From: Parachlamydiaceae bacterium
GTDB lineage: Bacteria > Chlamydiota > Chlamydiia > Chlamydiales > Parachlamydiaceae
Length of the DNA: 6,775 bases
Assembly (NCBI GenBank): GCA_013414685.1
Contig: CP058704.1
Span: 2,438,577 to 2,445,351 of the forward strand
Direction: 5' to 3'
In this document: in pieces, positions 1 through 5,752 of the stretch
Layout: each line of letters begins with the position of its first letter
Numbering within the stretch: the stretch's first letter is position 1
Made by a program: the position numbers and the translations under genes
The notes under the pieces: model-generated
Database searches by the model: none
The model's input: the letters and a program-made list of their open reading frames with translations, nothing else
What the model was told of the DNA's origin: nothing

Positions 1-60
1 CTTACGCTGAGCTAGTGTCAACTTAATCACTAAAAGATTTAATTTCTCTGATTCATCTTT
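1..60. repeat. 3'-flank repeat, copy behind gene C
   Basis: Bases 9-60 match 2010-2060 behind gene B, with the shared cores GTGTCAACTTAAT and AGATTTAATT. Similarity is about 80% by eye and ends near the stop codon on one side. It marks the downstream limit of the segmental duplication that made genes B and C. Gene A lacks it. Confidence 0.5.
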
Positions 61-87
61 GTCTACGAGGTAGGCTATTTCGTTCAT
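1..87 (-). CDS. Possible 5' end of a downstream gene, leaving the window
   Basis: From an ATG at 87 the minus strand is open for 29 codons to the window edge, reading MNEIAYLVDKDESEK and then LNLLVIKLTLAQRK. It starts 18 bases after the stop of gene C and in the same frame. I see no strong Shine-Dalgarno. A related peptide (EKPEELNLFVIKLTQAQ) lies just behind gene B at 2058-1990, so the segment was copied along with the parent gene. It could be a separate small gene, the former C-terminus of gene C cut off by the TAG at 106-108, or non-coding flank. The plus strand of the same segment also ends in a conserved short reading (AELVST, stop at 24-26), so the coding strand is uncertain. Function unknown. 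Confidence 0.25.
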   Translation of the reverse strand, partial: MNEIAYLVDKDESEKLNLLVIKLTLAQRK

Positions 88-211
88 TTTATTTAGTGTG
101 GAATTCTATGTATCTATGATGATTGAACTGATATCTTTCTGAATAAACTGAGCCTGTTCTTTATCTAAAGATGAATAGCGTGCGAACGCTTTATTTCCTG
201 CATTCTTATAA

Positions 212-487
212 TCAAAAGAGTAGATAGCATTTCTCGATACGTGTCAGGTTGAAGGCTATTTTTAAAATAGCAAAATCCAACATTTTGACTTGATCATCGT
301 TGACAAACGACCACAAATTGTTCGAGCTAAAGAAAGGTGCTAACGCATAAAGTTGATCTTCTGAGAGTTGCGGGATGCGCTGAGCGGCCTTAGAGTTTTC
401 TCCCGTGTAATCCATATTTGGATTGAAAAGCACATCAACCATTGCTTGCTTTTTGTCTTTTTCAAGATTTACTTTTGAAAAATCCAT
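212..487 (-). CDS. Open segment of gene C: fourth repeat
   Basis: This is a continuous piece of gene C between the frameshifts at 536-540 and 259-263. The MDFSKV at its beginning is the repeat hinge (FDFS in other units), not a translation start. Residues 1-69 are one 69-residue repeat: MDFSKVNLEKDKKQA, then VDVLFNP, AAQRIPQLSEDQLYALAPFF, and NLWSFVNDDQVKM. It is close to the second repeat of gene B (FDFSKVNLEKDRMQA...). The tail after LDFAILK is out of frame. The repaired final unit reads ILKNSLQPDTYREMLSTLF and runs on to the stop at 106-108. Confidence 0.5.
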   Translation of the reverse strand: MDFSKVNLEKDKKQAMVDVLFNPNMDYTGENSKAAQRIPQLSEDQLYALAPFFSSNNLWSFVNDDQVKMLDFAILKIAFNLTRIEKCYLLF

Positions 488-545
488 TTGTTGAATTTGA
501 AAATCATCGATGTAGCCCCATAAATTTTTCTCACTAAAAAGGAAG

Positions 546-1220
546 CTAAGATAGAAAGATTTTCCTTGGAAAGAAGTTGAATGCGTTGGTTAGCATTGGA
601 AGATGCTCCTCCAGCAGTAGAAAAAGATTTTCAAGAATATTTTGTTTCTCTTTATCAGTTCCTTGAAGTCTTGAGAAATCAAAATTACCGATTTGTTGGT
701 CGGATAAAAGCCCCCAATGCTGATAAGAAAAATAGGGACTTATTGCGGCCAAACTTTCCCTAGAAATGGAAGGTATTCTTAGTGATGCTTTTGTTGGAAG
801 ACCTTCGAAACTAAATACTTTGTTGATTATTTCCTTAGATAGGGGAACTTTTGAAAAATCAAACTCTTTCACTTGCTTGTCAGACATCCATCCCCAATGA
901 GTCTCGGAAAAATAAGGGGCTAATAAAGCCAGATTTGCTTTAGATATGTTTTGCAATTGGAAAACCCCAATTCTTTCAAATAGTTTATTGACAGAGTCTT
1001 TTGATAAAATCACAGTCGAAAAATCAAAATCCCTAACACTCTCTTCTGTTATATGATCAAGATTTGAAGCTGCTGCAGGTAATCTATTGGCCTCTTCGAC
1101 TTCTTGATGAGCTTGTGATGAGGAACTATCCGAGGATTCTCTCAGGATGTTTTCTTCCTTTCTTGAAGGAGGATTTTGTGGAATTTCATGCCCTTCTTCC
1201 TTAGATTGAGGTTTTGGCAA
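546..1220 (-). CDS. Longest open segment of gene C: linker and first repeats
   Basis: This is the part of gene C that reads without interruption. The apparent TTG start at 1220 is not the real start, because the frame continues upstream into the linker after repair of the run at 1317-1322. It holds the end of the acidic and serine-rich linker (RESSDSSSSQAHQEVEEAN), the lead-in LDHITEESVRDFDFS, two full repeats with conserved APYFS or SPYFS followed by HWG and SDxQ, and the first half of a third repeat starting FDFSRLQGTDKEKQN. True homology stops at the run 621-625. The last residues, from LLLEEHL on, are out of frame. The correct reading continues NLFSTAGGASSNANQRI. Confidence 0.6.
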   Translation of the reverse strand: MPKPQSKEEGHEIPQNPPSRKEENILRESSDSSSSQAHQEVEEANRLPAAASNLDHITEESVRDFDFSTVILSKDSVNKLFERIGVFQLQNISKANLALLAPYFSETHWGWMSDKQVKEFDFSKVPLSKEIINKVFSFEGLPTKASLRIPSISRESLAAISPYFSYQHWGLLSDQQIGNFDFSRLQGTDKEKQNILENLFLLLEEHLPMLTNAFNFFPRKIFLS

Positions 1221-1306
1221 TCCTTGAGAGGTTTCAGGAGGATTTCCAGGTCTTTCAGGTTGAACATTCTCTAAGGGTTTATTTTGACCGGATGGAACAG
1301 CATCTT

Positions 1307-1594
1307 TTAAAAGATCTTTTTTGGATGTCCTTGAGGATCAGTTTTTTTCTTTTGAGTTTGTTCCTTGATGCTCTCTAAGGCATTTTGGACTAACTTAGAA
1401 TTTTGTACAAAAGAAGAAAGATTTGAATCGATTTCGTAACCTTGTTTTTTTACACGTTCTGCCCATTTAACCAGGCTATTACAATTCAGATAATATTTAT
1501 TTCCTTTTGATCTTTGACAGAAACTGCCTTGTGCAGGATATTCTCTAAATCCAACCAATGATATTTTCAAAACGACCATGATAGCCTTTGACAC
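1307..1594 (-). CDS. Open segment of gene C: second half of N-terminal domain
   Basis: Only the part from GNKYYLN (about 1500 downward) is in the true frame. The first residues, before the short run at 1505-1508, are a shadow reading. The genuine part reads GNKYYLNCNSLVKWAERV, KKQGYEIDSNLSSF and VQNALESIKEQTQKKK. It matches genes A and B closely. The segment ends at a TAA created by the run 1317-1322 being one base short. With that base restored the frame continues as HPKKDLLKDAVPSGQNKPLE into the linker at 1220. The real gene start lies upstream at ATG 1687. Confidence 0.45.
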   Translation of the reverse strand: MSKAIMVVLKISLVGFREYPAQGSFCQRSKGNKYYLNCNSLVKWAERVKKQGYEIDSNLSSFVQNSKLVQNALESIKEQTQKKKTDPQGHPKKIF

Positions 1595-1711
1595 CCTTTA
1601 CCTGTTGTTGATTCTTAGGATAACCCACATCTTCAATATGATTAATATCAAAACGATGGGAATTTGTAGCGTTTTTGAAATATCCATAAAAATCTCTTGA
1701 ATTTTTAATTT

Positions 1712-1740
1712 ATTATATCTTTTTTAATAGCAACTGTCAA
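1712..1740 (-). promoter_or_regulatory. Promoter of gene C
   Basis: On the minus strand, TTGACA (1740-1735), a 17-bp spacer and TATAAT (1717-1712) are both perfect sigma-70 hexamers. The -10 ends 24 bases before ATG 1687, which implies a leader of roughly 17-20 nt. A weak purine-rich ribosome-binding stretch (CAAGAGA) precedes TTTTTATG. The spacer end AAAAAAGATATAAT is identical to that in the promoter of gene B. Confidence 0.75.
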
Positions 1741-2004
1741 CGAAACAACCTATTATAAGAATATTTAATTTAAGTTGTTGTGAATTAGAAATATAACCGT
1801 TCCGGCTTTAAGCTAGAATTTGACAAAGAAGAGACCTGAATTTGAATCAGTTGAGCAGCAAAACTTGAAAGTTTAAGTGATTCAAAGAGATAGAGAGCCA
1901 GTTCTAGATTGAATGAGGCTATATTGACAAGGCTTCTTTATTTGAACTGCGTCGAGCAGTCAAAACTAGAGCCGTTGAAATGAAAAATTCTAGTGAAAAA
2001 TCCT
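1741..2004. other. Spacer between gene C promoter and B flank repeat
   Basis: Apart from the eroded plus-strand remnant noted separately, I see no intact gene, no RNA gene and no convincing terminator hairpin followed by a T run for gene B. The composition is AT-rich with scattered stops in all frames. Confidence 0.5.
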
Positions 2005-2027
2005 TGATTGAGCCTGTGTCAACTTAA
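1817..2027 (+). pseudogene. Eroded plus-strand coding remnant between C and B
   Basis: Two coding-like stretches sit on the plus strand in different frames. Positions 1817-1876 read NLTKKRPEFESVEQQNLKV then stop. Positions 1917-2027 read GYIDKASLFELRRAVKTR, AVEMKNSSEKSLIEPVST then stop. Several stops and shifts separate them. They could be the tail of a dead gene, perhaps a transposase, but no family signature is present and no terminal repeats are visible. The final EPVST-stop has a counterpart (ELVST-stop) at 9-26, behind gene C. I place little weight on this call. Confidence 0.2.
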
Positions 2028-2058
2028 TAACAAAGAGATTTAATTCCTCTGGTTTCTC
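1990..2058 (-). pseudogene. Remnant of the 3' flanking peptide behind gene B
   Basis: Fifteen bases past the stop of gene B the minus strand reads EKPEELNLFVIKLTQAQSR, then IFH and a stop. This aligns with DESEKLNLLVIKLTLAQRK behind gene C at 54-1. There is no ATG, and the preceding codon is a stop (TAA). Differences between the copies include synonymous third-position changes, which is compatible with past coding. The most economical view is that the duplication producing B and C included their 3' flank and that this copy then degenerated. Confidence 0.3.
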
Positions 2059-2062
2059 TTAA
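2005..2062. repeat. 3'-flank repeat, copy behind gene B
   Basis: This is the second copy of the flank described at 1-60, ending close to the stop codon of gene B (2071-2073). Gene C has about 35-40 extra bases between its stop and the matching segment. Confidence 0.5.
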
Positions 2063-2070
2063 GAGATGGG

Positions 2071-2814
2071 CTATGCTGTATATTTTTGTCGGATGATTGC
2101 TAGGATTTCATCCATTATGAATTTTGCTAGACCTTGATCTAAAGATAAAATGCGGTCGTTATCATCAGAACGCTTCTTCATATCAAAAAGAGAGAATAGC
2201 ATTATTTTATACTGGTCAGGTTGAAGCTTATTTTTCAAAGCTACAAAATCCAACATTTTAACTTGATCATCGTTAACAAATGACCACAAATTCTTGGAAG
2301 CAAAGAAAGGTGCCAAAGTATAAAGTTGCTCTTCTGAGAGTTGTGGGATGCGTTGAGCGGCTTTGGAAGATTTTTCTGCATCATCCTTAATTGGATTGAA
2401 AAGTATATCAATCATCGCTTGCATTCTGTCTTTTTCAAGATTTACTTTTGAAAAATCAAATTCATTCACCTGTTTATTAGACAGCCATTTCAAATGAGTC
2501 TCGGAAAAATAAGGGATCAATAAAGCTAGATTTTCCTTAGATATAGTTTGAAAATGAATAATTCCAATTCTTTCGAGTAATGTGTTGACAGAGTCTTTCG
2601 ATAAAATCATAGTTGAAAAATCAAAATCACTAAGATTCTCTTCCGTTATATGATCAAGATTTGAAGCTGCTGCTTTTAGATTGGCCTCTTTGTCTTCTTG
2701 AAGTGATTCAATTGAGGAATTATCCGAGGATTCTCTTGGGAGGTCTTCTTCATTCCTTAAAGGAGGATTTTGATGAATTTCCTGCCTTTCTTCTTGCGAT
2801 TGATGTTTTGGCAA
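2071..2814 (-). CDS. Open C-terminal segment of gene B: linker and repeats
   Basis: This is the uninterrupted C-terminal 247 codons of gene B, from within the linker to the genuine stop TAG at 2071-2073. The apparent start (TTG at 2814) is internal, because the frame continues upstream once the run 2837-2840 is repaired. The acidic, serine-rich linker (RESSDNSSIESLQEDKEAN) leads into LDHITEENLSDFDFS. Repeats follow: one with IPYFSETHLKWLSNKQV, one with RIPQLSEEQLYTLAPFF and NLWSFVNDDQV, then the terminal unit LDFVALKNKLQPDQYKIM, which lacks the APFF and LW features. Predicted mostly helical. Confidence 0.65.
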   Translation of the reverse strand: MPKHQSQEERQEIHQNPPLRNEEDLPRESSDNSSIESLQEDKEANLKAAASNLDHITEENLSDFDFSTMILSKDSVNTLLERIGIIHFQTISKENLALLIPYFSETHLKWLSNKQVNEFDFSKVNLEKDRMQAMIDILFNPIKDDAEKSSKAAQRIPQLSEEQLYTLAPFFASKNLWSFVNDDQVKMLDFVALKNKLQPDQYKIMLFSLFDMKKRSDDNDRILSLDQGLAKFIMDEILAIIRQKYTA

Positions 2815-2863
2815 TTCTTGAAGTGTCTCAGGGGAATTTTAGGACTTTCGCGTTGAAGATTCT

Positions 2864-3309
2864 CTAAGGGTTTATTTTGAACCGATTGTGCAGAATTTTT
2901 AAATGATCTTTTTCAGGATGTTCTTGGTTATCAAAAGTTTTTTTCTTTTGAGTGGGTTCCTTTATGCTCTCTAATGCAGTTTGGACTAATTTGGAATCTC
3001 TTACAAAAGAGGAAAAATTTGGATCAATTACATAGCCTTGTTTTTTTACACGATCTGCCCATTTAATCAGACTATTACAATTCAGATAATATTTATTTCC
3101 TTTTTGATCTTTGACAGAAACTGCCTTGTGCAAGATATTCTCTAAAATCCAACCAATAATATTTTCAAAACGACCATGATAGCCTCTAACTCCCGTCACT
3201 TGTTGATGATTCTTAAAGCAGCCTACATCAATAGTATTTTGAAAACCTACATCAATAATATGGTTAATATCATAACGTTGGGAGTATGTGGTGTTTTTGA
3301 AATATCCAT
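2864..3309 (-). CDS. Open N-terminal segment of gene B
   Basis: From about 3293 downward this segment is in the true frame of gene B. It encodes YDINHI, VTGVRGYHGRFENIIGW, ILENILHKAVSVKDQKGNKY, YLNCNSLIKWADRVKKQGY and a Lys-rich end (EPTQKKK). The domain looks compact and globular with regularly placed Trp, Tyr and Gly, and most invariant positions of the family are here. The stop at 2864-2866 is caused by the run 2896-2900 being one base short. After repair the reading continues LKNSAQSVQNKPLENLQ into the linker. Residues encoded upstream of 3298 in this frame are not genuine. Confidence 0.55.
3222..3257 (-). repeat. 24-bp internal tandem duplication in gene B
   Basis: The 12-base word CCTACATCAATA occurs at 3222-3233 and again at 3246-3257, 24 bases apart. 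In the protein this gives IDVGFQNT followed by IDVGCFKN, eight extra residues where genes A and C have a single IxDxGYP segment. It is in frame and so tolerated. Confidence 0.6.
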
Positions 3310-3332
3310 AAAAATTTCTTAATTTTTTCAAT

Positions 3333-3360
3333 ATTATATCTTTTTTAAAGTATATGTCAA
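3333..3360 (-). promoter_or_regulatory. Promoter of gene B
   Basis: TTGACA (3360-3355), a 16-bp spacer and TATAAT (3338-3333) read on the minus strand, both perfect. The -10 ends 23 bases before ATG 3309, exactly as in gene A, which supports that start. A weak purine stretch (TAAGAAA) lies before TTTTTATG. Confidence 0.75.
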
Positions 3361-3673
3361 TAAAACAGGCCTAATTTAAATAAATTTTATTTAAGTCATA
3401 AAGATTTGATAGTGAAGGAAGGAATTCATTTTATGATTCAAACATAGAGTTATATAAAGCATTCTATTTCGTATTAATTTTTTATATTCTTTTCCAATAT
3501 GAAAATTTAACTATATTGTCCTGGATCGGGCAACAGTTTAATGTACTCAACCTAAGATAGTTTCGCTGATTTTACTATATGACTGATAACTCTTATACAG
3601 TTTTAAATATGACGTGATGTTCAGTAAAGAGCATTGAACTCTTAAAATTATTTTATGATGACCCTCGGATTGA
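3361..3673. other. Gene-free spacer between A and B
   Basis: The 313 bases between the stop of gene A and the promoter of gene B hold no open frame of note on either strand. A 5-bp stem (3627-3631 with 3639-3643) lies about 30 bases past the stop of A, but it is AT-rich and no T run follows it in the direction of transcription. No homology to the B-C flank repeat was seen. Confidence 0.5.
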
Positions 3674-4281
3674 TTATTTTGGAATAAAGCGTTTTGCATT
3701 AGGATCTAAATCCGGCTCTATGAATTTCATTTGTTCAATTTCCAGCATAGGAAGTCGTCTTTGTGCCTTAGATTCACCGAAAGCAATATAATTGAAAAGA
3801 GCTGAAAGCATTTGTGAATACTGAGCTTTGTCAAGTTTGTGCTTTAAGGTTGGAAAATCTAATTTACGAACTTGCTCGTCAGTGAGAAAATTCCATAAGA
3901 TAGCCTGACCTAAAAGGCGTTATGAAAGTTAGGAGCTAGGAAATAAATATTATCTGTAGAAAGGCTAGGAATTTTGTTTTCTGCATCAGTACCGCTCATT
4001 CCATAAATTTGATTAAAAATACCGTGGACCATAGAACGTCTGTCTGCATCGGTATCAAATTTAAACTTCGAAAAATCTAGAGTCTTCACCTGAGCAGCTT
4101 CAATATAGGGCCAAAGATTTTCGCTATTTAAAAAGGTGTAAGCTCGTAGAGATTTTCGGATGAAAGAAGCGGAATTCTTTTTCTTGCTTTTGATTCACCA
4201 AGATTGATTGTTATAGAAAAAGTGTTTTGATGACTTCCTTCATTTCATTCACACTTAAATTAAGCTGTGAAAATTCAAATC
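3674..4281 (-). repeat. Diverged repeats 6-8 of gene A
   Basis: Three older units follow the array. Unit 6 (4281-4081) reads KARKRIPLLSSENLYELTPF and NSENLWPYIEAAQVK. Unit 7 (4080-3863) reads LDFSKFKFDTDADRRSMV, ENKIPSLSTDNIYFLAP, and ILWNFLTDEQVRK. Unit 8 (3862-3674) is open and acts as the C-terminal cap: LDFPTLKHKLDKAQYSQML, SALFNYIAFGESKAQRRLP, then PDLDPNAKRFIPK and stop. The cap resembles the last units of B and C (LDFxxLKxxLxxxxYxxML..LF), so the end is homologous in all three genes. Unit 6 has three shortened runs and unit 7 has one. Confidence 0.7.
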
Positions 4282-5032
4282 TTTTACTTGGCTATCTTGC
4301 ACATACATCCATAAATTCCCTTTATTAAGAAAAGGTGCAAGTACACAGAGGTTTTCTGCAGAAAGGAGTGGAATACGATCTTTAGCCTTAGAATTGTCTC
4401 TATAAAAAGAGTATCTACGATGTCTTGTTTTTGCCTTTCATTGCCTTGAAGTTTTGTAAAATCAAAATCCTTCACTTGATCACTAGAGACATAAAGCCAT
4501 AAATTTTCTTTGTTAAAAAAGGGCGCTAATACATAAAGGTTTTCTACTGAAAGAAGAGGAATTCGATCTTTCGCTTTAGAATTGTTTCTATAAAAAGTGT
4601 ATCTACAATGTTTTGTTTTTGCCTTTCATTGCCTTGAAGTTTTGAAAAATCAAAATCCTTCACTTGATCACTAGAGACATAAAGCCATAAATTTTCTTTG
4701 TTAAAAAAGCGCGCTAATACATAAAGGTTTTCTACTGAAAGAAGAGGAATTCGATCTTTCGCCTTAGAATTGTCTCTATAAAAAGAGTATCTACAATGTT
4801 TTGTTTTTGCCTTTCATCACCTTGAAGTTTTGAAAAATCAAAATCCTTCACTTGATCACTAGAGACAAAAAGCCATAAATTTTCTTTATTAAAAAGGGAG
4901 CTAATACATAAAGGTTTTCTATTGAAAGAAGAGGAATTCGATCTTTAGCCTTAGAATTGCCTCTATAAAAAGAGTATCTACAATGTTTTGTTTTTGTTTC
5001 TCATTTCCTTGAAGGGTTGAAAAATCAAATTC
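4282..5032 (-). repeat. Tandem array of four 187/188-bp units in gene A
   Basis: Units are 5032-4846 (187 bp), 4845-4658, 4657-4470 and 4469-4282 (188 bp each). The middle two differ at about six positions by eye (roughly 97% identical). The intended protein unit is 63 residues (189 bp), with consensus FDFSKLQGNERQKQNIVDT, LFYRDNSKAKDRIPLLSVEN, LYVLAPFFNKENLWLYVSSD, QVKD. All four carry the same five-base run (TTTTT in CTTTTTATAGA of the coding strand) where six are needed. The first has a second shortened run at 4891-4895. Confidence 0.85.
4284..4475 (-). CDS. Open fragment of gene A: first half of fifth repeat
   Basis: The first 25 or so codons are genuine: KDFDFTKLQGNERQKQDI and VDTLF. 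Past the short run at 4404-4408 the frame is wrong. The true continuation is YRDNSKAKDRIPLLSAENLC, VLAPFLNKGNLWMYVQDSQV. The ATG-like beginning is internal to the gene, where other units read QVKDFDFS. As sequenced, this small open frame would not yield a meaningful separate protein. Confidence 0.35.
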   Translation of the reverse strand: MKDFDFTKLQGNERQKQDIVDTLFIETILRLKIVFHSFLQKTSVYLHLFLIKGIYGCMCKIAK

Positions 5033-5752
5033 ATTAACCTGTAGATCACTAAGGTATCTCCAGTGATCATCTGAAAAATAAGGTGCAATTAAAACTAAAT
5101 TTTCCTTAGAAATCGTAGGAAGTCTTTTCGAAGCATCGGAAGCAAAGCCTCTCGTTCTGAATAGACGGTTAATAATTTCCTCAGAGAGTGGAATGGTTGA
5201 AAAGTCGAAATCTTTAATATTATCGTCCGTTAAGTCCTCAAGCTTTAAATCGGAGGCTTTAATATTTTTATTTGTTTGTTTTTCTTCCAGTTTTGATGGA
5301 CGATTAGAACTTTCGAAAATCTTTTCTTGAGGAACAGTAATTTCCTCGTCTAAAGGTTTCTTGAGAGAAAAGGACTCCTCTTTATTAGGAGTCTGTGAAG
5401 ATTTTGATAATAAAGGTTTAAATAAAGTTTCAACGTTTAGATCAGGGGAATCCACGGGAGATTTAAAAGGATCCGGTGTCTCTGATGAATATTGGGGTGT
5501 TTCACTTTTAAAAGAGGGATTATATGTTTCCCATGGGAATAAGGGTCTTTGCTTTTCTTTAACTCGGTTATCTAAAGTTTCCTTTAGGTTCTTCGGGTAT
5601 TTTTCTTCTGTTCTGGAAGAATTGGTTTCTGGCCTGCTTGGATTGTATGCTTGCTTATAAGTGTCCCTGTTAAGATTTTCAACGGCGGTGCACATTTCAA
5701 CGAAAACGTCCTGAAGGATTTCATTTTTTGTGCCGGTGTTTTCTTGGGCCAA
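4919..5752 (-). CDS. Open segment of gene A: long linker and first repeat
   Basis: This continues gene A after the breaks at 5791-5796 and 5764-5768. The TTG at 5752 is internal, not a start. It opens with a helix-like stretch (NEILQDVFVEMCTAVENL) that probably closes the A-specific domain. About 130 residues of disordered linker follow, rich in Pro, Ser, Glu and Lys (ETPQYSSETPDPFKSPVD). The first repeat begins after LEDLTDDNIKDFDFS and contains KRLPTISKENLVLIAPYFSD, HWRYLSDLQV and then FDFSTLQGNEKQKQ. It terminates falsely at 4919 because the run 4967-4971 is one base short. The repaired reading is TLFYRGNSKAKDRIPLLS. Confidence 0.55.
   Translation of the reverse strand: MAQENTGTKNEILQDVFVEMCTAVENLNRDTYKQAYNPSRPETNSSRTEEKYPKNLKETLDNRVKEKQRPLFPWETYNPSFKSETPQYSSETPDPFKSPVDSPDLNVETLFKPLLSKSSQTPNKEESFSLKKPLDEEITVPQEKIFESSNRPSKLEEKQTNKNIKASDLKLEDLTDDNIKDFDFSTIPLSEEIINRLFRTRGFASDASKRLPTISKENLVLIAPYFSDDHWRYLSDLQVNEFDFSTLQGNEKQKQNIVDTLFIEAILRLKIEFLFFQ

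Larger units (their letters stand above)
106..1687 (-). pseudogene. Gene C: repeat-family protein, 8 single-base frameshifts
   Basis: Leftmost of three paralogues; family and function not recognised. The start is ATG 1687, giving MDISKN, which aligns with the starts of A (MQISKN) and B (MDISKN). Restored length is 529 residues: N-terminal domain 1 to about 110, hydrophilic Pro/Glu/Ser linker to about 205, then repeats at 221-275, 276-335, 336-402, 403-471 and a degenerate last unit 472-529. The frame breaks at eight A/T runs, each one base short: 1672-1676, 1547-1549, 1505-1508, 1317-1322, 621-625, 536-540, 259-263 and 214-217. Gene B has the intact longer run at the sites matching 1505, 1547 and 214. 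No in-frame nonsense codon remains after repair. A separate promoter lies at 1712-1740. The protein may be a helical-repeat binding scaffold or secreted effector, but no catalytic motif or signal peptide is visible. Confidence 0.75.
2071..3309 (-). pseudogene. Gene B: repeat-family protein, 3 single-base frameshifts
   Basis: The least damaged of the three paralogues; function not recognised. The start is ATG 3309 (MDISKNTTYSQRYDI), fixed by homology with A and C and by spacing to the promoter. An apparent upstream TTG at 3331 lies inside the promoter's downstream region and exists only because the run 3294-3298 is one base short. The other two breaks are at 2896-2900 and 2837-2840. Restored length is 413 residues: N-terminal domain 1 to about 120, including an 8-residue internal duplication, a polar Glu/Gln/Ser/Pro linker to about 210, repeats 229-283 and 284-353, and a degenerate final unit 354-413. 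It is essentially gene C with two repeats fewer. No signal peptide, membrane segment or catalytic motif is visible. With only three breaks, this copy could be functional if they prove to be sequencing errors. Confidence 0.75.

Noticed and set aside
581..763. Plus-strand 60-codon open frame
   Set aside because: It lies antisense within gene C repeats 2-3 and its composition is that of a reverse reading of the repeat.
2661..2867. Plus-strand 68-codon open frame
   Set aside because: Antisense to the linker of gene B; hydrophobic reading of a Glu/Ser-rich coding strand, with no ribosome-binding site.
3310..3331. TTG start for gene B upstream of ATG 3309
   Set aside because: It overlaps the region just after the -10, lacks homology to A and C, and arises only from the short run at 3294-3298.
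3627..3643. AAGAG/CTCTT stem downstream of gene A as its terminator
   Set aside because: Only 5 AT-rich base pairs and no T tract after it in the minus-strand direction.
4282..5032. Array as CRISPR or non-coding satellite
   Set aside because: Units are near-identical over their whole 188 bp with no spacer/repeat alternation, and they encode the 63-residue protein repeat.
281..5032. F-box-like resemblance of the repeat (IPxLSxENLxxLAPFF...LW)
   Set aside because: The spacing and the repeated occurrence with an FDFS hinge do not fit an F-box. The similarity is limited to a few hydrophobic positions.
5361..5660. Plus-strand 99-codon open frame
   Set aside because: Antisense to the Pro/Ser/Glu linker of gene A, where the low-complexity coding strand lacks reverse stops.
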